DNA of 64,000 bases, taken from an uncultured Porphyromonadaceae bacterium (lineage in GTDB: Bacteria; Bacteroidota; Bacteroidia; Bacteroidales; Muribaculaceae). Every line of letters begins with the position of its first letter. Within the stretch, counting starts at the first letter, position 1. Below the pieces are notes generated by a model. It was not told the origin of the DNA, ran no database searches, and saw nothing but the letters and a program-made list of their open reading frames with translations. The DNA is taken from positions 1-64,000 of the forward strand of contig CABRGT010000001.1 of the NCBI GenBank assembly GCA_902470475.1. The letters are read 5' to 3'. The translations under genes were made by a program, and so were the position numbers. Shown here in pieces: positions 53,158 through 62,500 of this stretch.

Positions 53158-55266
53158 ATGAAATTAGCTAACATTTTGACAATGACCGCTTCTGCCATGC
53201 TGCTGTCGGCTTCGGCCGCTTCGGCCGCCGATGGCGCGGATCAGATCATCGAACGTCCCGACTACAAGTCGCAGACCGGCATCTTCGACATCGACGCACT
53301 CGAAGCCCTCGGACGTGTATCGGGACCGCAGGTATCACCCGACGGAAAACTCGTGCTCTACTCGGTATCATACGAAAGCGTGCCGCAAAACAAGTCGAAC
53401 GCCGAACTATGGCTTATGAACATTGACGGCTCCGGACAACGCCGCATCACCGAAACGCCCAAAAGCGAGGGCGGTGCTACCTGGATTGAAAACGGCAACC
53501 GCATCGCATTCATATATGAAGGCGAGGAACAGACTCCTCAGGTATGGGTGATGAATCCCGACGGTACGGAACGGCGCCAGGTATCGCACCTCGAAGGTGG
53601 CGTCGCCGGCTTCCTTTTCTCGCCCGACGGATCCAAAATCGTCATGATCGGCAACGTAAAGTACAACCGTACTGCCGCTGACCTTTATCCGGACCTTCCG
53701 CTGGCCACCGGACGCGTCATCGACGACCTTATGTACAAACACTGGGACGAATGGGTCACAGAGATTCCCCACCCCTTTGTCGGATCGTTCGACGGATCGG
53801 CTGTCACGGACGTGAAGGACATCATGGCCGACGAGCCCTACGAATCGCCCATGAAACCTTTCGGAGGCATCGAATCCTTCGCCTGGACTCCCGACGGATC
53901 GGGACTTGTATACACTTCGCGCAAGAAGACCGGTCTTGAATACGCCGTCTCGACAAACTCCGACCTCTACCTATACACCTTCGCCGACGGTTCGACACGC
54001 AACCTCACCGAAGGTATGATGGGTTACGACACATGCCCCGCATTCTCGCCCGACGGCCGCTACATGGCCTGGCTAAGCATGGAGCGCGACGGCTACGAAG
54101 CCGATAAAAACCGCCTTTTCATCATGGATATGACCACCGGCGAGAAACGAGATCTCACTGTCGACTGGGACTACACAATAGAGGAATTCGCCTGGAATCC
54201 TTCAGGCAAGACGATCTGGTTCATTGCCTACCACCAGGGCGTGGCTCCCGTGTTCGAAATCGACGTCAAGACATGTCAGGTGACTGCCGTAGCCGAACAG
54301 CTCGCCGACTTCACCTCGCTCGCTCCCGTAGACCAGTCACGACTGATCACCATGAACCACTCCATGATGCGTCCCAACGAGATCTTCCTCGTCACCAAGC
54401 CTAAGAAAAAAGGCGCTGCCGACATCCGTCAGCTCTCCGATGTCAACGGACCCATCTTCAGTCAGCTCACAATGCCTGTCGTCGAAAAGCATTGGGTTCC
54501 CACCACCGACGGAAAGCAGATGCTTACCTGGGTTGTACTTCCCCCGGACTTCGACGCCACCAAGCAGTATCCCTCTATCTTCTACTGCCAGGGAGGCCCG
54601 CAGTCATCCGTAAGCCAGATGTGGAGCTACCGCTGGAACTTTGCCCTTATGGCATCCAACGGCTATGTAGTCATCCTGCCCAACCGCCGCGGCGTACCCG
54701 GTTTCGGCACTGAATGGGAGGAACAGATCTCGAAGGACTATCCCGGCCAGAACATGCGCGACTATTTCAGCGCAGCCGATTACATGCTTGCCAAACCCTA
54801 TATCGATCCCAAGCGCATGGGCGCCACCGGAGCCAGCTACGGCGGCTTCTCCATCTACTGGCTTGCCGGCAATCATCAGGGCCGATTCGCAGCCTTGCTC
54901 GCACATGCCGGTATATTCAACACCGAGGCCCAGTACCTCGAGACCGAAGAAATGTGGTTCGCCAACTGGGATATGGGCGGCGCTTTCTGGGACAAGGACA
55001 ATGCCGCGGCACAGCGTACATTCGCGTCATCACCGCACCGCTTCGTCGACAAATGGGACACACCCATCATGATCAGCCACGGTGAGCTCGACTACCGCAT
55101 CCTCGCATCACAGGGCATGGCCGCATTCAATGCAGCCCGTATGCGCGGCGTTCCCGCCGAAATGGTGATCTACCCCGACGAGAACCACTGGATCCTCAAG
55201 CCTCAGAACGCCGTTCTATGGCAGCGTCTGTTCTTCCGCTGGTTCGACAAATGGCTCAAGAACTGA
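53158..55266 (+). CDS. Secreted S9 prolyl-oligopeptidase-family peptidase
   Basis: Periplasmic di/tripeptidyl- or acyl-aminoacyl peptidase. 702 residues: signal peptide to about 23, a beta-propeller of TolB/PD40-type repeats (about 45-420, units such as VSPDGKLVLYSVS, FSPDGSKIVMIG, FSPDGRYMAWLS) and an alpha/beta hydrolase domain (about 450-702). The catalytic Ser is in GASYGGFSIY, Asp in HGELDYRI, His in DENHW. Resembles DPP5-type enzymes of Bacteroidales, which harvest dipeptides from host or diet protein. Confidence 0.94.
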   Translation: MKLANILTMTASAMLLSASAASAADGADQIIERPDYKSQTGIFDIDALEALGRVSGPQVSPDGKLVLYSVSYESVPQNKSNAELWLMNIDGSGQRRITETPKSEGGATWIENGNRIAFIYEGEEQTPQVWVMNPDGTERRQVSHLEGGVAGFLFSPDGSKIVMIGNVKYNRTAADLYPDLPLATGRVIDDLMYKHWDEWVTEIPHPFVGSFDGSAVTDVKDIMADEPYESPMKPFGGIESFAWTPDGSGLVYTSRKKTGLEYAVSTNSDLYLYTFADGSTRNLTEGMMGYDTCPAFSPDGRYMAWLSMERDGYEADKNRLFIMDMTTGEKRDLTVDWDYTIEEFAWNPSGKTIWFIAYHQGVAPVFEIDVKTCQVTAVAEQLADFTSLAPVDQSRLITMNHSMMRPNEIFLVTKPKKKGAADIRQLSDVNGPIFSQLTMPVVEKHWVPTTDGKQMLTWVVLPPDFDATKQYPSIFYCQGGPQSSVSQMWSYRWNFALMASNGYVVILPNRRGVPGFGTEWEEQISKDYPGQNMRDYFSAADYMLAKPYIDPKRMGATGASYGGFSIYWLAGNHQGRFAALLAHAGIFNTEAQYLETEEMWFANWDMGGAFWDKDNAAAQRTFASSPHRFVDKWDTPIMISHGELDYRILASQGMAAFNAARMRGVPAEMVIYPDENHWILKPQNAVLWQRLFFRWFDKWLKN

Positions 55267-55294
55267 CACAGCACACCGTTTAATAATCATACGG

Positions 55295-55332
55295 GAAACG
55301 CCTGATTTCTATCAAAAGGGATCAGGCGTTTC
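55295..55332 (+). terminator. Terminator after the S9 peptidase
   Basis: GAAACGCCTGAT pairs perfectly with ATCAGGCGTTTC, then TGTCTTAT. Confidence 0.8.
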
Positions 55333-55375
55333 TGTCTTATACATTTTATTTTCACTATCATTACCGCCAACAACA

Positions 55376-55407
55376 AAGCGCGGGTACCCGTGAGAGCGCC
55401 CGCGCTT
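55376..55407 (-). terminator. Terminator of the minus-strand umuDC-HU-PerM operon
   Basis: AAGCGCGGG pairs with CCCGCGCTT, 20 bp after the transporter stop on the minus strand, followed by GTTGTTGG. Confidence 0.65.
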
Positions 55408-55426
55408 GCTATATGCATGTCTCTTC

Positions 55427-56560
55427 TTAGGCCTTATGGCTGCTTTCGATACTTTCAAGAGTAGATGCGTCATCGCGCTTCTCTCCGGCCGATATATCCT
55501 GGCCATTGATCACATACTCCTGATAGTATGCCAGGCACAGCGTCGTGAGCGGCAGGGCTATGATCATGCCTATGAGGCCCAGCAACGTACCCCACACCGA
55601 CAACGAAAGCAGAATGATGGCCGGATTGAGGCCCATGGCCTTGCCCATGATCTTGGGTGTGAGCACATAGTCGCACACACACTGACTCACGACGTATACC
55701 AGCAGACAGCGGCCAAGCTCGGGCCAGAAAGGATCGCCGCCACCTACCGAGGCTATATAGCAGACAATCGCCACAGGTATCAGCGTCACATACTGGAAGT
55801 AAGGTATCAGGTACAGTATTCCGACCAGAATACCAAGAATTATGGCCATCGGAATTCCCACGATCGAAAAACCGATACAATACAAAATGGCCGCACACAG
55901 TGCTATAAGAGCCTGTCCGCGGAAATAGCGGTTCATGCTGAACTTTATGTCATCTCCGACTTTATATGCCACCGGACGGTATTTAGGCGGTACGAGCATA
56001 CGGAAGCCCTTCATAAGATTCTTATAATCGAGCAGCACGAAGATCACATATATGAATGTCAGAAGCCATTCAAGCGTATGCAGCAGGAAATCAAGGGTCT
56101 GTGCAATCAGCGACGATCCCTTGTCGACGATGCTCTGTAGATGGCCTTCTGCAAAAAGCTGCGACAGGCTGTCGTAATTGATATACCGCATCACGAAATC
56201 ATGCAGACTTTTCGGAATAAAAGGCACCGTAACCGTCTGCCCTACATTGCGCTTCATCATGTCCATAAGCTGATCGAACTCGTCAATAACCATAGGCACG
56301 AAGAAATATCCCAGAATCGACAGAATCAGCGTCACTTCGAAAAGCGTCAGGAAGATAGCTATCGCGCGGCCCTTCAGACGCAGCAATGTGCGCGTGTACT
56401 CCACAAGCGGTTCAAGAATGTAGGCTATCAGACAGGCAAGACAGAAGGGCAGCAGCACATTCTTCAGAGTGTTGATAAGCCATATCGCGCCGATCACAAG
56501 CAGGCAGCCGATAATCATGCGCACCACGCGATCAAAGGTATATGGTCGTGAATGATTCAT
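55427..56560 (-). CDS. AI-2E/PerM-family membrane transporter
   Basis: 377 residues, about seven to eight membrane helices (GCLLVIGAIWLINTLKNVLLPFCLACLIAYILEPLV at the start; GTLLGLIGMIIALPLTTLCLAYY near the end, a family signature). Members export small molecules or ions; the autoinducer-2 role is not general. Start overlaps the HU-LysM stop by four bases, so it is the last gene of the umuDC-HU operon. Confidence 0.92.
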   Translation of the reverse strand: MNHSRPYTFDRVVRMIIGCLLVIGAIWLINTLKNVLLPFCLACLIAYILEPLVEYTRTLLRLKGRAIAIFLTLFEVTLILSILGYFFVPMVIDEFDQLMDMMKRNVGQTVTVPFIPKSLHDFVMRYINYDSLSQLFAEGHLQSIVDKGSSLIAQTLDFLLHTLEWLLTFIYVIFVLLDYKNLMKGFRMLVPPKYRPVAYKVGDDIKFSMNRYFRGQALIALCAAILYCIGFSIVGIPMAIILGILVGILYLIPYFQYVTLIPVAIVCYIASVGGGDPFWPELGRCLLVYVVSQCVCDYVLTPKIMGKAMGLNPAIILLSLSVWGTLLGLIGMIIALPLTTLCLAYYQEYVINGQDISAGEKRDDASTLESIESSHKA

Positions 56561-57843
56561 AATTTATATTTACGGCTTAATTCATTCAACAGTTTCTGAG
56601 CCTTGGCGTCAGTCTCAGCTTCCGTCGCTCCGGCAAAACTCGATTTGGCCGGAATCACCACCCTCGTTCCGGGCGAGATCTGATTCGGATTATTCAGCTG
56701 GGGATTAGCGTTGTATATGAAAATCCAATAACTCTTCTTACCATAATGGTCACGTGCCATCGTGGTAAGGTAACGCGACTTCGTCACCGTGTCATACACA
56801 GGTTCCGTCGGCGCAGTCACTTCCGACGCAGCAGAAGAAGATGATGGTGTGGCCGAAGGTTCGGAGACAGGTCCGGCCGTGGCAGTAGCGGGATCCGTCG
56901 GCGGTTGTACCGTTTCCTGTTGTTCCTCCACGGGTTCGGCAACGGGAACTATCGGCTCGAATTCGCCTATATCGATGGTCGTGGTATCGGTCGACGCCAT
57001 ACCACCGTCGGTATGATACTGACCGAGATGCTTTCCGGCAAAGTATCCGCCTACGACACCGATAATAAGACCGCAAAGCGCACCCAGCACAAGCCAGAGT
57101 TTATGACTTGTGGATGATCCGCCATTCCCTTCATCATCGCTATAACGATGCGAATAATACTCACGGACAGGATGCGGTTCGGGTTCGGGTTCAGGTTCAG
57201 GTTCGTATTCGGGTGCAGGCATAGGAGCATGTTGTGACTCAGACTCAGACTCAGACTCAGACTCAGGCTCAGACTCGGACTCAGACTCGGACTCGGGCTC
57301 GGGCACGGACGCAGGCTCATACGCGGGTTCGGACTCTGGCTCCGGAGCGGGCTTTGGAGCGGAAACGTATTCGGGTTCTGCCTCATGTTCTGCCTCATGT
57401 TTTGCCTCAGATTCAAGCATTGGAACGGCCTCGACAGCCCGCTCCTGCTCGTCCGCAGGCTCCGGTTCGGAATCGGAGATGGGAGAGCGCTCCGGCAGGA
57501 TTGTAGAAACCGTTGTTTCGTCAGATATCTCCTCTGTCGTGTCGGCCTGTCCGAGAATCGACTCTGTGACTCCATCGTTAAGTTCCACTGCCTCAAAAGC
57601 CGCAAAAGGTTCATTGGCGATTGCCGCAAGTTCAGGGTCGGCAAGAAATTTCACAGGCGACGCACTGTCATCGTACGGCACAAATTCTCCTATACCTCTG
57701 ATGATCACTTTTTCGCCGGCCGAAAGACCCTCTTCGATCTGCGCGAACATCTGATGCAGAAAACGCCGCACAACGGCCTGATCGCTCCCGGTACGGGCGG
57801 CGATCATGGATATCAGTCTGGGCAGGTTTATTGTTTCATTCAT
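56557..57843 (-). CDS. HU-like domain / membrane helix / LysM fusion protein
   Basis: 428 residues. 1-90: HU/IHF-like DNA-binding fold (NLPRLISMIAARTGSDQAVVRRFL, GEKVIIRGIGEFVPYDDS). 100-235: disordered, acidic, with Glu/Ser/Pro repeats. About 245-268: membrane helix LWLVLGALCGLIIGVVGGYFAG. 275-345: polar linker. About 350-405: LysM-like domain (DTVTKSRYLTTMARDHYG and the YNANPQLNNPNQISPGTRVVIP end), expected outside the inner membrane bound to peptidoglycan. The protein could tie DNA to the envelope (inference). Starts inside the HU gene (8-bp overlap). Confidence 0.88.
   Translation of the reverse strand: MNETINLPRLISMIAARTGSDQAVVRRFLHQMFAQIEEGLSAGEKVIIRGIGEFVPYDDSASPVKFLADPELAAIANEPFAAFEAVELNDGVTESILGQADTTEEISDETTVSTILPERSPISDSEPEPADEQERAVEAVPMLESEAKHEAEHEAEPEYVSAPKPAPEPESEPAYEPASVPEPESESESESEPESESESESESQHAPMPAPEYEPEPEPEPEPHPVREYYSHRYSDDEGNGGSSTSHKLWLVLGALCGLIIGVVGGYFAGKHLGQYHTDGGMASTDTTTIDIGEFEPIVPVAEPVEEQQETVQPPTDPATATAGPVSEPSATPSSSSAASEVTAPTEPVYDTVTKSRYLTTMARDHYGKKSYWIFIYNANPQLNNPNQISPGTRVVIPAKSSFAGATEAETDAKAQKLLNELSRKYKL
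57177..57305. repeat. Hexanucleotide tandem repeats inside the HU-LysM gene
   Basis: On the plus strand GGTTC(G/A) units (57177-57215) and GACTC(A/G) units (57236-57305) repeat in frame, encoding Glu-Pro and Ser-Glu dipeptides. A third set (12-mers with GCCTCATGTT) encodes His-Glu-Ala units near 57375-57410. Unit loss or gain would keep the frame. Confidence 0.85.
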
Positions 57844-58117
57844 GGCTGTTCAGTTTTTTACGCAGCATTGCCGCGGCATGGAATTCTACCGTGATCTGCG
57901 GTGGCAGAAGTACCCGCCGCCCGCTGGCACGGTCGACCGTTATCTCTTCATCAGCCTTTACGGGCTCGAAACTGCCGAACGACGGCACGGCAACCGTTGT
58001 CATCGTACGCGCTGATTCCTGCAGAATATCTGCCAGTGCGTCGATCAGTTCCCCGACACGCTTCGGAGTCATATCAAGACTCTTGGCCAGCTTTGCATTG
58101 AATATTTTTGAATCCAT
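57836..58117 (-). CDS. HU-family DNA-binding protein
   Basis: 93 residues, the length of one HU subunit. KIFNAKLAKSLDMTPKRVGELIDALADILQ forms the helical base; VAVPSFGSFEPVKADEE is the GFGSFE-like core; the arm RASGRRVLLPPQITVEFHAAAMLRKKL is divergent from classical RNPxTGE/FKxGKxL. Start overlaps the umuC stop (TAATG) and the HU-LysM gene starts inside its end. Confidence 0.92.
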   Translation of the reverse strand: MDSKIFNAKLAKSLDMTPKRVGELIDALADILQESARTMTTVAVPSFGSFEPVKADEEITVDRASGRRVLLPPQITVEFHAAAMLRKKLNSHE

Positions 58118-59397
58118 TACACTCTGATTTGAGGTGTTTTAACTATAATAATATCTTTAAAACGCGACGAATACAGCTTCGAACGGCGCTCGCCTCTTAC
58201 AAGACATTCGGCCGGTTCGTAGGATGCTATATGCACCGTATCGCGCGCTATCGAATTCGCATTTATACCATCGAGCACGTCCATCAGCCTATGCCGCCGC
58301 GCGCGCTCCTCCTCCGTACTGAAGAGCGACTTGCGGATCGCCTGCTCATCAACAAGCTCACTGATCACAATACCGGCCTTTTTGTACGAATAGCCCCTGC
58401 GGTAGATCGACCGCAGGCACTCTACGGCCGTCGACGTAATGGCCATCGTGTCGTTGGCTGCCTCGGCAAGTCTCCGACATGCCGAATTGCAGTACTGTTC
58501 CATATCATCCCGGAACGCATTCGTATGTATGAACACCGACAGCGAGACAGCCGCCAGATGCCGCTCCCGTAGCTTGCGTGAAACGATCGTGGCAAAAAGT
58601 GCCACAGCCTTCCGCAAATCGTCAAATTCCGTAAGCATCGTACCGAACGAGCGCGAGCAGCACATCTGTTTCTGCGGCGGATCGATCATCTCTGTGTCGA
58701 TACACGACTGCCCGTTGAGTTCACGCCACGTCCGCTGCAGAGCCACATTAAATGTCCGGAGCACATCTTCGGCCGGCATATCGGCCAGGTCAAGCGCCGT
58801 GTCTATGCCCATCTGCATCATGCGCCGCGATATTCGGCGCCCTACACCCCACACATCTCCAACAGGAAGCAGCGACAGTGCCTTGCGCCGGGCTTCATCC
58901 GTACCAATCATGCAGACGGACCGATAGCCGGGATATTTTTTCGCATAGCGGGCGGCGACCTTGGCAAGCGTCTTGGTGGAAGCGACTCCGATTGAGACCG
59001 GTATACCCGTGTCACGACGCACCCTGCGCACTATGTGACGACCGAATTCAGGAAGTTCAGTCGGATCCCATCCGTCCAGATGCAGAAAGGCCTCGTCAAT
59101 AGAATAGATCTCAATTTCAGGCACCAGCGACGATAAGGTCGCCATCACACGGTTCGACATGTCGCCGTAAAGCCTGTGGTTGCCCGACAGGACCTCCACT
59201 CCATGGCGGTCGCACAGCGTCTGAATCCTGAAATACGGATCGCCGCGTTTCAGCCCCAGAGCCTTGGCCTCGTTGCTCAGAGCCACGGCGCATCCATCGT
59301 TGTTCGACAGAACCACCACAGGCCTGCGGCGCAAGGCCGGCGCAAACACACGTTCGCACGACACGAAGAAATTATTGCAGTCGACCAGTCCGTACAC
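58117..59397 (-). CDS. umuC: Y-family translesion DNA polymerase, UmuC type
   Basis: Catalytic subunit of error-prone polymerase V. 426 residues. Palm residues in GLVDCNNFFVSCERVF and EIEIYSIDEAFLHLDG; SIGVASTKTLAKVAARYAKK; helix-hairpin-helix VWGVGRRISRRMMQMGIDTALDLADM; little finger and C-terminal domain of UmuC. 9 bp downstream of umuD. Confidence 0.96.
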   Translation of the reverse strand: MYGLVDCNNFFVSCERVFAPALRRRPVVVLSNNDGCAVALSNEAKALGLKRGDPYFRIQTLCDRHGVEVLSGNHRLYGDMSNRVMATLSSLVPEIEIYSIDEAFLHLDGWDPTELPEFGRHIVRRVRRDTGIPVSIGVASTKTLAKVAARYAKKYPGYRSVCMIGTDEARRKALSLLPVGDVWGVGRRISRRMMQMGIDTALDLADMPAEDVLRTFNVALQRTWRELNGQSCIDTEMIDPPQKQMCCSRSFGTMLTEFDDLRKAVALFATIVSRKLRERHLAAVSLSVFIHTNAFRDDMEQYCNSACRRLAEAANDTMAITSTAVECLRSIYRRGYSYKKAGIVISELVDEQAIRKSLFSTEEERARRHRLMDVLDGINANSIARDTVHIASYEPAECLVRGERRSKLYSSRFKDIIIVKTPQIRV

Positions 59398-59406
59398 GTC
59401 CTTTTA

Positions 59407-59868
59407 TCAGCGTTTTGCCCGCGGATGCCGGCGATGTTGCTTTATCGTGTATGTCACCACACCCCACACCTCGAACTGTGATTCCGGTGTGACCAATATA
59501 GGATCGAACGACTCGTTCGACGGAATCAGGCGCACCTCTCCGTCGCCGAGCGATATGCGCTTCAGCGTGAAATCGCCGTCGAGACAGCACACAGCCAGAT
59601 CGCCGTCCGACGGTTCTATCGAGCGGTCTATCACAAGTATGTCGCCCGGCTCTATGCCGTCGCCTATCATCGATTCGCCCGACACACGGCCATAAAACGT
59701 GGCCGCAGGATGTCGGATCAACTCACGGTTGAGGTCTATCGACTCGTTGATATAGTCCTGGGCAGGCGAGGGAAAACCTGCCTGTATGCCCTGGTCGGCA
59801 TAAGGCAGAGCCAGATGGCTCGACAAGTCGGGAGTATATATCTCAAGTTCAGTTTCCGCCTTTGTCAT
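59407..59868 (-). CDS. umuD: UmuD-type S24 autoprotease
   Basis: Regulatory subunit of polymerase V. 153 residues. Self-cleavage site Ala-Gly in GIQAGFPSPA; catalytic Ser in GESM, Lys in FTLKRI. RecA-stimulated cleavage activates the polymerase. It starts 20 bp after the GT2 stop with no separate promoter that I can see. No SOS box was recognised. Confidence 0.95.
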   Translation of the reverse strand: MTKAETELEIYTPDLSSHLALPYADQGIQAGFPSPAQDYINESIDLNRELIRHPAATFYGRVSGESMIGDGIEPGDILVIDRSIEPSDGDLAVCCLDGDFTLKRISLGDGEVRLIPSNESFDPILVTPESQFEVWGVVTYTIKQHRRHPRAKR

Positions 59869-59888
59869 TGTCGGAGAGAGGATGTGAT

Positions 59889-60830
59889 TCAGTCAAACAA
59901 TTCTTCCTTTATAGCGTATCTCGGGCGGCGCTTCACCTCTAAGTATATTTTTCCGATATACTCGCCGAGTATGCCGATCGACATGAGTATCAGCGATCCG
60001 AGAAACCATACCGACAGAATCAGCGACGTCCAGCCACTCACGGCCGAGCCTGTGAAATACGACACCAGCACCCATACGGCCACCACTATGTCGATCAGCA
60101 TCAGCAACAGACCGACAAGGAAGATTAAAGTCATCGGCTTGGCCGTGAACGAGGTCACGCCGTCGACAGCCAACGACAACATCTTGCTGAGCGGATACTT
60201 GCTCTCGCCTATCTCTCGGGCCGGTCGCGGATACTCCACGACAGCCGTCTTCAGTCCCAGTTGCGGCACTATGCCGCGCAGGTACATGGATCTCTCGCCG
60301 TATTCAGCCAGCAGATGCAAGGCCCGGTTGCTCATCAGACGGTAATCGGCATGATTCGGGATGGTCTCTACGCCCATTTTCTGCATAAGCTTGTAGAACA
60401 TCCCCGCCGTGCCGCGTTTGAACACCGTGTCCTTGTCGCGGTTAGACCGCACACCGAACACAATCTCGCAACCTTTATTGTATTCCGAGATCATCTTCTC
60501 GATCGCCGACGGATCGTCCTGCAGATCGGCGTCCATCGTCACACATGCGTCGCAACGGTCCATCACCGATTCAAGCCCGGCGATCAGTGCGGCCTGCTGT
60601 CCGCGGTTGTGGGCCAGCGAAATGCCTTTCACACGCGGATCCATGGCATGAGTCTCGCTCACGATCCGCCACGTGTCGTCCCTGCTGCCGTCATCTACAA
60701 GGAAGATGTATGAATCATCAGAGATCAGTCCGCGCGACACGAGCCGCTCCATCAGCCCAAGCATCACCTCGAGCGTATGCGGCAGTATTTCCTGCTCGTT
60801 GTAGCAGGGCATCACTATTGACAGGCGCAT
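59889..60830 (-). CDS. Membrane-anchored GT2 glycosyltransferase (DPM1/GtrB-like)
   Basis: Probably transfers a sugar from a nucleotide donor to undecaprenyl phosphate. 313 residues. GT-A fold: IVMPCYNEQEILPHTLEVML, VDDGSRDDTW, DADLQDDP (metal-binding DxD region) and two C-terminal membrane helices (LIFLVGLLLMLIDIVVAVWVLVSYF and LILSVWFLGSLILMSIGILGEYIGKIYLEVKRRPRY). Same strand as umuD, 20 bp apart. Confidence 0.92.
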   Translation of the reverse strand: MRLSIVMPCYNEQEILPHTLEVMLGLMERLVSRGLISDDSYIFLVDDGSRDDTWRIVSETHAMDPRVKGISLAHNRGQQAALIAGLESVMDRCDACVTMDADLQDDPSAIEKMISEYNKGCEIVFGVRSNRDKDTVFKRGTAGMFYKLMQKMGVETIPNHADYRLMSNRALHLLAEYGERSMYLRGIVPQLGLKTAVVEYPRPAREIGESKYPLSKMLSLAVDGVTSFTAKPMTLIFLVGLLLMLIDIVVAVWVLVSYFTGSAVSGWTSLILSVWFLGSLILMSIGILGEYIGKIYLEVKRRPRYAIKEELFD

Positions 60831-60865
60831 ATATCTTACTCCTCCGTTTCCGGCATTTAGGCAGT

Positions 60866-60897
60866 CCGCAGACGGCTGTCCGGACAGCCGTCTGCGG
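60866..60897 (-). terminator. 32-bp perfect palindrome, proS terminator
   Basis: The arm CCGCAGACGGCTGTCC is followed at once by its complement, giving a perfect 16-bp palindrome without spacer, 15 bp after the proS stop on the minus strand. No clear T-run follows. Confidence 0.7.
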
Positions 60898-60912
60898 TAC
60901 TGTGATTTATAA

Positions 60913-62394
60913 TTAATAAGCGCGGGCGATGATCACACGGCGCTTGGACGGCTTTCCTGTGACCATGCACACGCCTTCCTCCTCCTCGCCTTCGAGAGGT
61001 ATACAGCGGATCGTGGCCTTGGTCTCGGCCTTGATGCGTTCCTCGGTCTCGGTCGTGCCGTCCCAATGGCAGAGGAAGAAGCCGCCGTCCTCGATCTTTT
61101 CCTTGAACTCGTCGTACGAATCACACTTATAGACACGACTGTCGCGCATCTTAAGCGCTTTTTGATAGATATTGTTCTGTATGTCCTCGAGCAGGGTGTT
61201 GACGGTATCGGCGATTCCGGCCAGCGGCAGCGTCTCCTTTTCGAGAGTGTCACGACGCATGACTTCAACGGTGCCGTTCTCAAGATCGCGGGCGCCGATG
61301 GCCAGACGCACGGGCACACCCTTGAGTTCATAGTCGGCAAACTTGAAGCCGGGGCGGCGCTTGTCATCGTCATCGTATTTTACGCTGATGCCCAGCTGTC
61401 CCAGGCGTTCCACGATCGGCATCACGGCCTCGGTGATGGCAGCCAGCTGCTCGGCATTTTTCGATATAGGCACGATCACCACCTGGATCGGCGCCAGATG
61501 CGGCGGAAGCACCAGGCCGTTATCGTCGGAGTGGGCCATGATCAGCGCGCCCATCAGGCGCGTCGACACACCCCAGGAGTTGGCCCATACGTATTCGGGC
61601 TTGTTTTCCTTGTTGACGAAAGTCACATCGAAGGCCTTTGCGAAATTCTGGCCCAGATTGTGCGACGTACCCGACTGAAGGGCCTTGCCGTCCTGCATCA
61701 TCGATTCGATGGTATAGGTGTTCAGGGCGCCTGCGAACCGTTCATTAGCCGTCTTCACGCCGATGATCACCGGCAGAGCCATATAGCGGCGGCAGAATTC
61801 GGCATAGAGGTTGATCATCTGCACTGTGCGCTTCTCCGATTCCTCGGCCGTGGCATGGGCGCAGTGGCCCTCCTGCCATAGGAATTCGGCCGTACGCAGG
61901 AACATGCGCGTGCGCATCTCCCAGCGCATCACATTGCACCACTGGTTGCATATCACGGGAAGATCGCGGTAGGAATGTATCCAGTTCTTGTATGTGCCCC
62001 AGATAATGGTCTCCGAAGTAGGACGTACGATCAGTTCTTCTTCAAGTTTGGCTTCAGGATCTACGATCACACCGGTGCCGTTGGGGTCGTTCTTGAGACG
62101 GTAGTGGGTCACTACAGCGCACTCCTTGGCGAAACCTTCCACATGCTCGGCCTCGCGACAGAGAAACGACTTCGGAATCAGCAGCGGGAAATAGGCGTTC
62201 TTCACTCCTGTTTCCTTGAACATGCGGTCGAGTGTCTGCTGCATTTTTTCCCATATAGCGTAGCCGTAGGGCTTGATCACCATACAGCCGCGCACTGCCG
62301 ACTGCTCTGCCAGATCGGCTTTTACCACAAGTTCATTATACCACTGCGAATAATTTTCCTGGCGCTTGGTCAGGTGTTGTAGTTCTATTGCCAT
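60913..62394 (-). CDS. proS: Prolyl-tRNA synthetase (archaeal/eukaryotic-like type)
   Basis: Charges tRNA-Pro. 493 residues, without the inserted editing domain of the E. coli type. Class II motifs: GCMVIKPYGYAIWEKMQQTLD, RPTSETIIWGTYKNWIHSYRDLP, RTAEFLWQEGHCAHATAEE, GTSHNLGQNFAKAFDV. C-terminal zinc-like domain ends in RAY with the terminal Tyr typical of this type. Confidence 0.97.
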   Translation of the reverse strand: MAIELQHLTKRQENYSQWYNELVVKADLAEQSAVRGCMVIKPYGYAIWEKMQQTLDRMFKETGVKNAYFPLLIPKSFLCREAEHVEGFAKECAVVTHYRLKNDPNGTGVIVDPEAKLEEELIVRPTSETIIWGTYKNWIHSYRDLPVICNQWCNVMRWEMRTRMFLRTAEFLWQEGHCAHATAEESEKRTVQMINLYAEFCRRYMALPVIIGVKTANERFAGALNTYTIESMMQDGKALQSGTSHNLGQNFAKAFDVTFVNKENKPEYVWANSWGVSTRLMGALIMAHSDDNGLVLPPHLAPIQVVIVPISKNAEQLAAITEAVMPIVERLGQLGISVKYDDDDKRRPGFKFADYELKGVPVRLAIGARDLENGTVEVMRRDTLEKETLPLAGIADTVNTLLEDIQNNIYQKALKMRDSRVYKCDSYDEFKEKIEDGGFFLCHWDGTTETEERIKAETKATIRCIPLEGEEEEGVCMVTGKPSKRRVIIARAY

Positions 62395-62500
62395 ATTAAA
62401 TCGTTCGTTGTTTTCCTTTCGTATTAATGTGCAAAGTTAAGCATTTTTTTACAATTCCGGAGCCATTATATATAATAATGAGGCGAGATACCGCTGACGG

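Noticed and set aside
57234..57506. Frame rich in Thr-Gln repeats
   Set aside because: Antisense reading of the hexanucleotide repeats in the HU-LysM gene.
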